DNA of 64,000 nucleotides from Beaufortia kweichowensis (taxonomy: Eukaryota; Chordata; Actinopteri; Cypriniformes; Gastromyzontidae): NCBI GenBank assembly GCA_019155185.1, contig CM032811.1:2658287-2722286 (forward strand). Direction: 5' to 3'. The position numbers and the translations under genes are program-made. This document shows, piece by piece, positions 55,346-64,000 of the stretch. The notes under the pieces were generated by a model. That model ran no database searches. It worked only from the letters and a program-made list of their open reading frames with translations, and was not told the origin of the DNA. Each line of letters begins with the position of its first letter. The first letter of the stretch is position 1.

Positions 55346-56423
55346 TCTACAACAATCACAGATTCATCACTCGTCCTATAATTCATTCCAGCATAACCTC
55401 TCATTCTTTACCAAAGAAACGAATAAGAAGACATAAAAATGTGATAGGAACAAGAAATACTCATGTTATAAATTGAAATTGTACATCATATATATCAAAC
55501 TCAACATGAACGTGTTGAATGTTGCAGAAAAATCACCGATTGTTTGATTTGGTTACACATCAAACAGTATTGAAAACCTTTCTTTTTATAAAAGTCAGCA
55601 ATAGATCAATAATTCAAACCTATAATTTTATGCCTCACAGTTAATGATGATATGCTTAATGATCTGATTGTAAAAAGAAATTGTTGACTTACAGCACCAC
55701 ACCGTGGTGAATGAAATATCTGCAGTAAAAATGTGGTTTGATGTTAAATCATGTGTTTGATTTTGGCGCCATCCTGTGTTCTTGTGAGAAAAACTCACAT
55801 GAATATCGGTTAGAACGTTATAAACGGGCTTGTACTGAGGCTTCTTAAACAAATTCAGTGTGGGTTCTAGGTGACCACACCAAATCAAACCAATCCTTGT
55901 TATTTTTTATTTCTGACAACCGTTTTGTATGCCCTAAACATTCTTCTGCAATAATATAAGATAGCTGGAAACCTCTGACCGTGAGTAGGCTAAAATGACA
56001 TCAACTGACAGTTTACCAGAAATGGATTTGAAATTATTGCCACTAATTTAAATAAAACAAACAATTTTAAATAAAATATATTTTATAAAATACAAAGTAC
56101 AAGTAATGTTAATTTTCATTCATTTTCAAATTTTCACCTTTTCCATGATATTTGTAACGTTAATTGTATTGTACAGTCCAAAATGAGAAAATGAGCAGGA
56201 TAATTAATTATTTAATAAATCCAAACATTAAGTGATAAAAATTACATTCCATAAACAAACAAGAAAAAAGTATGTATACATAAACAATGCTTCTGAACAA
56301 TGGTAACCACAACACTAAAAAATAAAACAAACTCTTCAAACTGTCTATTCAACACAATGTTCAAATGGTCTATTCATACAATATTCATGTTATGTGAAAA
56401 ATGTTAAGCGAATGACCAACAAA
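55346..56423. other. upstream intergenic DNA
   Basis: No coding sequence or clear repeat seen; the composition is AT-rich with short simple repeats. Confidence 0.45.
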
Positions 56424-56426
56424 CTA

Positions 56427-57266
56427 AGTGTTACGGTGCTGGGTGACCAACTGACACAAGCTCCCTGTCACTGGTGGCCCAGAACTGCCCAAAACTGCTA
56501 CATGCTGGCTTTGGATCGCTAAACTGCTAACGCTCTGGCTGGTGAGCCTTCCCGCTGAAGACAAAAGCTCTGCATGTATACGAGACTTGCTGGTAGGCTG
56601 ACTGGAAATACTAAATTGCTGTGTGACAACAGCCTGAGGTGAAAGTTTACTAGAACTCAACTGAGAATGGGGCAAATAAACACTACATACGCTATCATCT
56701 CCCTGAGAGGACCCAAACGGAGCCGATGTACTCCTCCGAGGCCCAATCAGTGAAGCTGGAGAGCGCTGACTAAACAAACTTGAATTACTTGTGGACTGAC
56801 GAGAATCTAGCCGTGAGGAACTAAACTTAGAAAGAGATCCAGAAGGAAACTGGCTACGGGTACCTTGAGGCGGGACAAGACCACTGAAAATAATACATCC
56901 TCCCTGGTTAGATGCAAACTGACTGGAAGATCCCATTTGGGGTGACGCAGCAACGAGAGCCACTGGTCTATATAAACCCTGATAGTTTCTAGATTGGGTA
57001 AGCATATCTTGTGGTGAAGTTACTGCAATATTTACATACCTTGTAACCGAAGCAACTTGAGCAAAGGTACCTCGAGACTTGGGACGAGAGAGACTCCTAA
57101 AACCACTTCCTGTCTGCACCGGGAAATAACTAGAAGTTGTAAACCTTGCCCTTGACTGACTTGGAGGGATGAATGGAGACACACTAGTGTCACTTGAGGG
57201 CTGACTAAACCCTTCCACAGGTGAAGAACTAAGCGTACTAGGGGTCATTGAACTACGTGTATACAT
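56427..57266 (-). CDS. Ser-rich ORF of unknown function inside the LTR element
   Basis: 280 codons without a stop: MYTRSSMTPSTLSSSPVEGF at the start, ending CQLVTQHRNT. Rich in Ser, Gln and Pro; no membrane segment, zinc finger or enzyme motif seen. It overlaps the preceding frame by 14 bases. Its last codons run through the 17-base LTR remnant, and the stop uses the target-duplication bases. It may be a captured or low-complexity element protein, or a chance frame in skewed sequence. Confidence 0.35.
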
Positions 57267-58860
57267 GGTAGGGATCTCCTGAGATGACCTGGGAAGTAAC
57301 TGGAAGGCTGCACCACATGAGCAGGGCTAGGTCTGGACACTCCAGAACGGAGTCTGGGGATTCTAGGACAGAATCTGGGAACTCTGGGGATTCTAGGAAA
57401 TAGTCTGGGAACTTTGGGGATTCTAATACAGAGACGGGGAACTCTGGAAATTCTAAGGCATAATCTGAGAACTCGGGGAATTCTAGGGCATAGTCTGAGA
57501 ACTCAGGGAAATCTAGGGCGGAGTCTGGGAACTCCAGGGCGGAGTCTGGGAACTCCGGGGCGGAGTCTGGGAACTCCGGGGCGGAGTCTGGGAACTCCGG
57601 GGCGGAGTCTGGGAACTCCGGGGCGGAGTCTGGGAACTCCGGGGCGGCCCTCTTGGCCGGAACATAGGACTCTGGATCGGCCCTCTTGGCCGGGACAGGA
57701 CTCTCGGAAACGGCCCTCTTGGCGGTACAGGACTCTCGGAACGCCCTCTTGGCCGGACAGGACTTCGAAACGGCCCTCTTGGCCGGACAGGACTCTCGAA
57801 ACGGCCCTCTTGGCCGGGACAGGACTTCTCGAAACGGCCCTCTTGGCCGGGACAGGACTCTCGGAAACGGCCCTCTTGGCCGGGACAGGACTCTCGGAAA
57901 CGGCCCTCTTGGCCGGGACAGGACTCTCGGAAACGGCCCTCCTGGCCGGGACAGGACTCTCGGAAACGGCCCTCTTGGCCGGGACAGGACACGGGGGAGC
58001 GGCCATCTTGGCAGCGTCAGAACCCTGGGGAGCGGCCATCGTGGCCATGTCAGAACCCTGGGGAGCGGCCATCTTGGCCGTGACAGAACACGGGGGAGCG
58101 GCCATCTTGGCAGCATCAGAACCCTGGGGAGCGGCCACCGTGGCCACGTCAGAACCCTGGGGAGCGGCCATCTTGGCCGTGCCAGAACACGGGGGAACGG
58201 CCATCTCGGCCGCGTCAGAACTCTCGGCGGCGGCCATCTTAGCCGCGGCAGAACTCTCGGCGGCGGCCATCTTAGCCGCGGCAGAACTCTCGGCGGCGGC
58301 CATCTTGACCGCGGCAGAACTCACGGCGGCGACCATCTTGGCTGCGGCAGAACTCTCGGCGGCGGCCATCTTAGCCGCGGCAGAACTCTCGGCGGCGGCC
58401 ATCTTAGCCGCGGCAGAACTCTCGGCGGCGGCCATCTTAGCCGTGGCAGAACTCTCGGCGGCGGCCATCTTGACCGCGGCAGAACTCTCGGCGGCAGCCA
58501 TCTTGGCTGCGGCAGAACTCTCGGCGGCGGCCATCTTAGCCGCGGCAGAACTCTCGGCGGCGGCCATCTTAGCCGCGGCAGAACTCTCGGCGGAGGCCAT
58601 CTCAACCAGACGGCGGAGGGGGTGGCACCCACAACTGGCCAACACCCAATCCATACATGCCTCCAAGCCTCCAGACGGCCCCCATCCGGATAACTTGGCC
58701 CATGACGCGTCGTTGAGCCCCCACAGGAACAGACGCCTCTGGTGGTCTTCGGGGAGCCCCGAGGCCATCCCACAGACGGCGAAGCAGAGGGTGTATGCCT
58801 CGACTGACTCCTCCTCCTGACCCCGATACATGAAGGCTTTGGCGTGAGTGGCCTCCATAC
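57253..58860 (-). pseudogene. gag-like ORF with 11- and 7-residue tandem repeats, frameshifted
   Basis: Likely start METHAKAF-like Met at 58858 (MEATHAKAFMYRGQEEESVE), then AYTLCFAVCGMASGLPEDHQ and LFLWGLNDASWAKLSGWGP, a gag-like head (SV--Y---F---A--LP------LFL-GLN). Then follow tandem repeats: AESSAAAKMAA (11 residues, 33 bp, about 12 copies, 58215-58605); related PQGSDAAKMAA-type units (57990-58215); VPAKRAVSESP units (57700-57990); PEFPDSA units (7 residues, 21 bp, 57525-57655); then VLESPEFPDS-like units. A one-base shift near 57800-57830 moves the reading from the 480-codon frame to the 287-codon frame. Frames on the opposite strand (468 and 335 codons) are by-products of the repeat. 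Confidence 0.6.
57360..58605. repeat. GC-rich coding minisatellite (33-bp, 21-bp and about 30-bp units)
   Basis: Consecutive arrays with GGCGGCCATCTTAGCCGCGG and CAGAACTCTCGGC (33 bp), GGAAACGGCCCTCTTGGCC plus GGGACAGGACTCTC (33 bp), and GGGGCGGAGTCTGGGAACTCC (21 bp). All unit lengths are multiples of three, so several frames stay open on both strands. Confidence 0.95.
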
Positions 58861-58977
58861 CTGGTGAGAGTGAGAGTGAGAGAGAGAGAGAGAGAGGGAA
58901 ACAAAAACAAAAAAACAAAAAGGCAAAAAGACAAAAAACAGACAACTCTTCACGCCCGTGTTTTGGGTCGGTCGTAC

Positions 58978-59345
58978 TGTTACGGTGCTGGGTGGAAGAG
59001 ACCAGGACAACAAGGAATACAGTTCACAGGTATCTTTTTACTGGTATATTCCAAACACAGAGAAGTTCCAAATACACGAGATAATCAAGTTTCCAGATAA
59101 CAGGGATATAATCACCAGAGAATTAACCCACGCAACCACATAAGGTAGACAGACAACAACCACGTAAAACAACAACGACCGACAGAGAATGAAACAAAAG
59201 GCAGACTTTAAATAACACAAGCAATAAAGCAAAACTGATAACAAACAGGTGCGGGTGATAATCAAATGAACGTGCTAACAAGATTACAAAATGGTGAACA
59301 GGTGCAATATGAAAAAACAAAGTCCAAACAGACAGAATCGTGACA
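58978..59345 (-). mobile_element. 5' LTR of the gag-repeat element
   Basis: 368 bp, TG...CA on the minus strand (TGTCACGATTCTG ... CCAGCACCGTAACA). Supplies the likely promoter for the gag-like ORF. A GA-rich purine/pyrimidine tract at 58868-58897 lies between it and the ORF start. Confidence 0.8.
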
Positions 59346-59350
59346 CTAAG

Positions 59351-60055
59351 CTCAAAGGCGAAATTATTGATCGTCCTTAGCCACTGCATTTTACACATCA
59401 ATATTTTGTCTGTTACACATTACACATTATTTTATTACATACTGTATGTAGGATTTATAATTTCACAAAAGATGGTCATAAGTTCAGAATGGAATAGAAG
59501 CTGGAGTCAGATACTAGAAAGGCAGATGTTCTTTGGCCTCTCAGCTTTGCTGTCTCGAGCAATAAAATTACATTTTTTGGAAAATACAAAGAAACACAAT
59601 GAGTGATACTATTGATACTATTGCACAAAACGGAGCTGATCAGTCACTTAGCCCTGATCAGACTTTCAGCAGAGACAGAACTAAACTCATCAAAAGCAGA
59701 AAAGGTGTTTAAAAAACAAAGTTAGAAATCTATTTCTCTAGATTTTCTCTTGATTCAGGATGCAATCGTGCTTAAAGAAAGAAACTGAAGTTACGATTGT
59801 AATCATGGTTTCCTGATGGAGGAAATGAGACACTGTGTTGATGATGACACTAGGGGTTTGCTCTTAAATAATCTCTGATTTAATTTTCTGAAGACCAGTG
59901 GTTAATGAAATTTTCTGCCCTGTCCATACTGGTATAAAAGAAAGATGACATGCTTTATTCACTCAGCTTTTGTGCTGAGGAGCCTCAGTCCACATACAAG
60001 GACTCACCTGAACAGGGTGAATTGTATAAGGCTTAGTAATCCGGCCACCCTTTGA
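59351..60055. other. intergenic segment without recognised feature
   Basis: No domain in the 88-codon ORF at 59340-59606. No repeat terminus identified. Confidence 0.4.
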
Positions 60056-60059
60056 GTTT

Positions 60060-61340
60060 TTTCAGGTGCCATGACATTACAAATCTGGTCAGAAACTACT
60101 TTGAATATCTGCTCTACTTTGAATTCTGCCTTACAACAACAGAGTTTATAACATCATGACAATCATTGGAAGTGGGAATAATGGCAGGGTGTACCATATC
60201 CCTCCTAGCCTTTACCATGGCAATGGAACTGATTATTCAAGCTTCCAAATGGGTAGTAGGAGAAGAACGTCTGCAGTCTGGACAGCGTCTTCCTCCTATT
60301 TGTGCCTATGGATGACATAACCACCTTGACCTCAACCATTGCATGTACCAAACGTCTACTGGTAAAGCGTCATACAAATTTAACATGGGGGCGTACGAAC
60401 CTAAAACCCAGTATAGAATCTAGAAGCATATCCATTGTCAGAGGGAAACTCTTAGATCAGAGATTCCATATCAATGAAACACCAATTCCAACGGTGCTGA
60501 AGATGCCAGTCAAATGCTTAGGGCGTTGGTACAATGCAAGTCTTAAGGACTCAGATCAGAGTGACCAACTGTGTATTGTGTCTGCGTTACTGTCTTGTGC
60601 TGTCTGTTTGCACTTTGTGCACTTTATGTATATAGGGTTTTTTGTACTGTAGCACCTTGGTCCTGGAGTGCACTAAAGTGATACTGGACATGACCCTGAC
60701 TGAATCTCAAGATGCTGAAAATACAAACGGCTCCTCCTAGATTGGCAACTGGGAGGAAGTGGACCCCAAATTGAGGCCAAAAGTTGCTCTCAGGCAAGGA
60801 GACATTGTGGGACAGGTGCAGCAGGGAAGAGGGGGTTTTGGACTTGGGACAAGCCAACCCACATGGAACAAAACAACTTTTGCATCTGCTTTAAAGTCGA
60901 AGCATCTGCTTTGAAGTCGAGGTCCAGCAGCAAGAGGAGGCAGAGAGATGCACAAAGGCTGTATCGCAGTCTAAACAGAGGCAGTGGACTAACTGAAGAA
61001 ATCTAGAACACCGTAAACTCACCTGGAAGGATCTGTGGGAGATGGAAGAAAGCAGATTGAGCTTCATCATCAGAGCCACCTACGATGTTCTCCCTACACC
61101 CAAGAACCTAAACCAGTGAATTGGAGAAGATCTATAAGGCATATCCTAGTCGGCTGCAAAACCAGTCTTTGACAAGGACTTTACATCTGAGGGCACAATC
61201 AGGTTCTGAGGCAACTGACGATAATCCTGGAGGGAAGGAGAATCACCAACAATGCCCTCCCTTCTTTAACGACTGGGTTCTCAAAAGCCACCGCCTTCAT
61301 AAGAGCAGTTCAGCTACCAGTAAAGCCAACTGACACTGCC
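60060..61340 (+). pseudogene. non-LTR retrotransposon (LINE) reverse-transcriptase remnant
   Basis: Plus strand: GCTISLLAFTMAMELIIQAS then KWVVGEERLQSGQRLPPICA and YMDDITTLT, containing the RT catalytic YMDD. Then SIESRSISIVRGKLLDQRFH and PIPTVLKMPVKCLGRWYNAS. Further pieces VGQVQQGRGGFGLGTSQPTW (60795-60860) and LGRWY/DWVLKSHRLHKS follow to about 61335. Frameshifts and stops throughout. The ORF at 60302-60652 is its best-preserved part. Confidence 0.82.
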
Positions 61341-61639
61341 GGGGACTGCCAGTTGCTGTTTAGCCCTTTGGAGGTGTCAACGACACACCAAAGAAGGAGC
61401 CCACCTGATGACCCCAATGAAGTGATTACTCCTACTCTCCACTCAAGATGTCAACAAAGTGGCGATTATTATAAGGGATTGTACTATCAAGTCTTGCGCA
61501 ACTTTGTGTTGTAATACAAGGTCCCTGTGCGCACACACACAAATTAAGTGAGCTACAATGAGCCAGTCGTTAAAGGTAATTTTTTTGAAACAAGGTAGAT
61601 ACAAGGTATACAGTTAACCACCAGATCCTGCTGACATCT

Positions 61640-61950
61640 CTCTCATTGCTAGGGAACACAGGTACCCCACTCTGGTGGTTTAGTCTTACCTCTCAGACAG
61701 GTCCTTCAGGGTGTCATGGAATGGGGGGCTGTCCAAAGCCCATCCCATGGCCACTAGCGTTACTCAGGATCTGTTCTCCTCTTTTCAATCTACACAACAT
61801 CCCTGGGACCCATCATTCAATCACACGGCTTCGACTACCACTGCTACTCAGACGACACCCAGATTTTCTTCTCTTTCCAGCCAGACGATCCCACAATAGC
61901 ATCACGCATTGCTGCCTTCCTGAAAGACATCTCATCTTGGATAGCTAAAC
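61640..61950 (+). pseudogene. L2/CR1-like LINE reverse-transcriptase fragment
   Basis: Pieces in shifting frames: WNGGLSKAHPMATSVTQD, then YHCYSDDTQIFFSFQPDDPT and IASRIAAFLKDISSW. YSDDTQ is the RT active-site block of L2-like fish LINEs, followed by the usual LKDI--W. A separate element from the LINE at 60060. Confidence 0.8.
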
Positions 61951-62234
61951 CTAGCCAAAACTTGCCACCTAGCCAAAGCTCCTGTGCCCAGTTGCATAAA
62001 GCACCTTAACTTTTCCCCTTAAGTATGAGGAGTGATTTAAGGAGTGATTTCCCCTTACCTAAGAGAATAACTTAAGGGCGTTGCATATAATCCCTTAAAC
62101 GGTTCTCTTAGGTAAGAGAAAACGTTAAGTGTTTTAAGACATCGACCCAGGTTTGACGTGATGAAATTATACCGTTCCGCTTACTCAAACATTAACCCAG
62201 TAGCAGCTTTACAGATAACAGTAGATAAAACGTC

Positions 62235-62947
62235 ATGGATAGGAAAACAAAAAAGTAAGAGGAGGAGAAGTGTACTTCTTGACGTTTTGGAAAAAGAAAA
62301 GCAATAAAAAGGTTTGATCCCGCTGATGACAAATGCAAAAAACAGTGGAGGAAATAACGGAGAAAATTAACGCTATCTGGGAGTAAAAAGAACAGTCCAT
62401 GAAGTAATAAAAAAATATGAAAACATCTCTGTGGTGGCAAAAAAAGAAATAAGCCTTCACAAAATGGAGTCCAACAAAACTGGTAAAAACAACACCCTTT
62501 ATTAGCACATTTTACCGCACCATAGAGTGCGTTTTGTTGCAATATCACAAAGTGCTAATGGTTACAAACAGGTGGAGGACCACCGCTGCCTAAATTGTCA
62601 AGACATCATTGGGGCGGACTCACCTGTCCTGGCTGGCATCTCTGGAGGTTTAGAGAGTGAAGCTGAACCAGCAGAACAGCATAACACGGAGTGAGAGAAA
62701 TTTTAATCAACCATATATTACTGCTATGAGAATAAACAATTTTAAACATCATGACATGGCATAATATATGACAACAAATAATATTATCATATTCGTTTCA
62801 CATATTAGAGTTTCCCAGCAATCTCAGGAAAAGCAGCTTCAACACCGACAGAGCGCAAGCAGCAGTACGCCAAACCAGGCAGCAGCCAAGTGAGGTTCTT
62901 TTAAAATTATTTTAGTCTCTTGTTAATTCGACATTGAAAAGCCTCAG

Positions 62948-63020
<73 letters not shown>

Positions 63021-63226
63021 TATATATATTCAAAACACTTGTGAATTGCAGAAAAACGCAAATAGGACCCTGTCCTACAGCTACAAAAGACCAAACTGCA
63101 GTTAGAGATTGAAAAAATTAAAAGGGAGAAGGAAAATCAAGATCTTTACAACTTCATTCTTAACAACAAACTTCTACAGCTACAAAACAAAGGAAAAATA
63201 ATAATCACACCAATGGAAGAATAAAT
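62235..63226 (+). pseudogene. Harbinger Myb/SANT-like (NAIF1/MSANTD-type) gene remnant
   Basis: Plus strand, multiple frames: SKRRRSVLLDVLEKEKQ, TVEEITEKINAI, GVKRTVHEVIKKYENISVVA then KKEISLHKMESNKTG, a classic SANT-type trihelix (W-EI---IN--G--RT--EV-KK---I---AKK). Then DSPVLAGISGGLESEAEPAE and, after an intron-like gap holding the (TA)n, QKTKLQLEIEKIKREKENQD, a coiled-coil end, stopping at 63226. Stops and frameshifts in the N-terminal part show it is dead. Confidence 0.78.
62949..63018. repeat. (TA)n microsatellite
   Basis: About 70 bp of uninterrupted TA dinucleotides inside the intron-like gap of the Harbinger SANT-like gene. Confidence 0.98.
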
Positions 63227-63379
63227 TCATTTTATGACACTTGTGTAAAAGTGTTGCATTTGATTATGTTATTATAAGAGCAAATATAGTAACAAAATAC
63301 AAACAATAATGAAAACAATAGCTACATTCATATAAAATATTAATAATCCTGGCAATAACATTGTTTTTTATTCTAACCA

Positions 63380-63570
63380 TCAAAGGCAGAATAGGTCTTC
63401 GACATGTTAAAAAGAACAACACAGGCAACAATAATTTTGCAAGCCCTTGACTGCTCAACGCGCAGCTCGTGTGGAGACAATTAAATCTGAGTTTAAGCTG
63501 TCTGATCGTCCTTTCAATTAAACATCTTGTGTGTGTGTCAAAGCGTTGTTGTATCTTTCCTACGAGTGTA
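63380..63570 (-). pseudogene. Harbinger transposase C-terminal fragment
   Basis: Minus strand: QQRFDTHTRCLIERTIRQLK then LRFNCLHTSCALS, matching the Harbinger DDE nuclease C-terminus (YN--H--TR--VERTIG-LK-RF--L). The Glu of IERTI corresponds to the third catalytic acidic residue. N-terminal part not found. Confidence 0.82.
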
Positions 63571-63674
63571 AAAAAAATCACCCTCATTAGATTTTGCAAA
63601 TAACAATTGTAATGGCCTACACTATTTAAAAAATTTAGTTTATTTCACAAAGTTCAGGAGGAGCGTGGTCATGT

Positions 63675-63740
63675 AATCCAACCAATCAGCGCAGAGAGGT
63701 CTCTATATATATAGCCGTCCCTCTCCGCTGTCCTGTGACC
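63675..63740 (+). promoter_or_regulatory. CCAAT/TATA core-promoter-like site
   Basis: ACCAATCAGCG (63680-63690) is followed about 15 bases later by TCTATATATATAG (63701-63713) and then a GC-richer stretch. The spacing resembles a vertebrate TATA promoter directed rightwards, out of the window. May belong to a mobile element. Confidence 0.3.
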
Positions 63741-64000
63741 CACCCCATCACCTCTCTCGCGACTATCTTTCCCAGTTAAAAAGGGGGGAGGACTCTGGGT
63801 TCTGGCTAAAATTAAGAGCTCGGAGCCTTCCCCAGTGGCGGAGCCAGAGGGATGTCCGGCCACTGGACATCCGATTGGCCACCCCGGGTGCCACCCCAAA
63901 ATTTATTCGCTGCTGGGAGTTGCTGATGCTGATTGACATCTCATTTGTCTAAAGAAGTTTTTGAATTTTGCCGGCAACGCTGCTCAAGCTATTTTCAAAT

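Larger units (their letters stand above)
56429..59345 (-). mobile_element. non-autonomous LTR retroelement with gag-like repeat ORF, 5-bp duplication
   Basis: Flanked by CTAAG on both sides (56424-56428, 59346-59350). The minus-strand 5' LTR is 58978-59345 (TGTCACGATT ... CAGCACCGTAACA). At the opposite end only the last 17 bases of an LTR remain (56429-56445, identical to 58978-58994). Between them lie a gag-like ORF with tandem peptide repeats and a Ser-rich ORF; there is no reverse transcriptase, RNase H or integrase. Sequence just inside the 5' LTR (GTACGACCGACCC) resembles that of the Gypsy element at 38459, so a Gypsy-family origin is likely. Confidence 0.8.
62000..63640. mobile_element. 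PIF/Harbinger transposon, decayed, two convergent genes
   Basis: Combines a plus-strand Myb/SANT-like remnant and a minus-strand transposase C-terminus, the standard two-gene PIF/Harbinger arrangement. Left flank has GCCCAGTTGCATAAAGC and CCTTAAG-rich short inverted motifs (62000-62130) that may be the terminal repeat. A long (TA)n lies between the two exons of the first gene. Exact ends not found. Confidence 0.7.

Noticed and set aside
57414..58820. 468-codon plus-strand ORF (and a 335-codon one at 57686-58693)
   Set aside because: Runs antisense through a minisatellite whose units are multiples of three; the open frames follow from the repeat. The minus-strand gag-like head and LTR orientation favour the minus strand.

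Overview
This window looks like nuclear DNA from a teleost fish, most likely a cyprinid. It is AT-rich, has short vertebrate-type introns, and is dense in fish transposon families (Tc1, hAT, PIF/Harbinger, DIRS, Ty3/Gypsy, LINE, tRNA-derived SINEs). No bacterial or organellar features were seen.

The only host gene I can support is dock10 (Zizimin3, a DOCK-D family guanine-nucleotide exchange factor for Rho GTPases), on the minus strand. I placed 23 coding exons by eye. The start codon is at 55189 and the last visible exon ends at 1476. Their lengths sum to 2,676 bp, or 892 codons, with every junction phase consistent. They cover the N-terminal DOCK-D region, the PH domain and the DHR-1 (C2-like) domain. 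The catalytic DHR-2 half lies beyond the left edge. Exons 2-23 are packed into 1476-20699. Exon 1 is isolated at 55088-55189, across a 34.4-kb first intron that holds most of the mobile DNA.

Outside the canonical exons I see three unannotated dock10 candidates. One is an 18-bp in-frame microexon (10957-10974) with strong splice sites and upstream UGC motifs. The other two are alternative first exons inside intron 1 (24907-24978 and 27236-27397). Both start with ATG and end in a phase-0 donor that fits exon 2. Intron 19 appears to be GC-AG.

Repeat landscape, left to right: a piggyBac-like MITE (5740-6292); a Tc1 remnant (about 7.1-7.9 kb); DIRS reverse-transcriptase and RNase H remnants (9.1-9.6 and 13.57-14.11 kb); an LTR fragment with a GC-rich tail (15.1-16.3 kb); a solo LTR with its duplication (19285-19516); a hAT/ZBED5-like remnant split by a SINE (22.0-23.3 kb); a GCTAGC-rich repeat with a 58-bp-arm hairpin (28.0-29.2 kb) and a second copy (50.7-52.1 kb); a short hAT with an 8-bp duplication (29273-30136); a mariner-like remnant (32.2-32.8 kb); two Gypsy elements (33330-36252 and 38139-39059); a nested TIR element (39378-41579); DIRS and gag-like remnants (44-46.6 kb); and a Tc1 remnant (53.3-54.1 kb).

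Upstream of dock10 (55.4-64 kb) I recognise no host gene. That part holds a non-autonomous LTR element with a gag-like, 11-residue-repeat ORF (56429-59345), two LINE fragments, and a decayed Harbinger element with convergent Myb/SANT-like and transposase remnants. All coordinates and splice sites were read by eye. No database search or transcript evidence was available.
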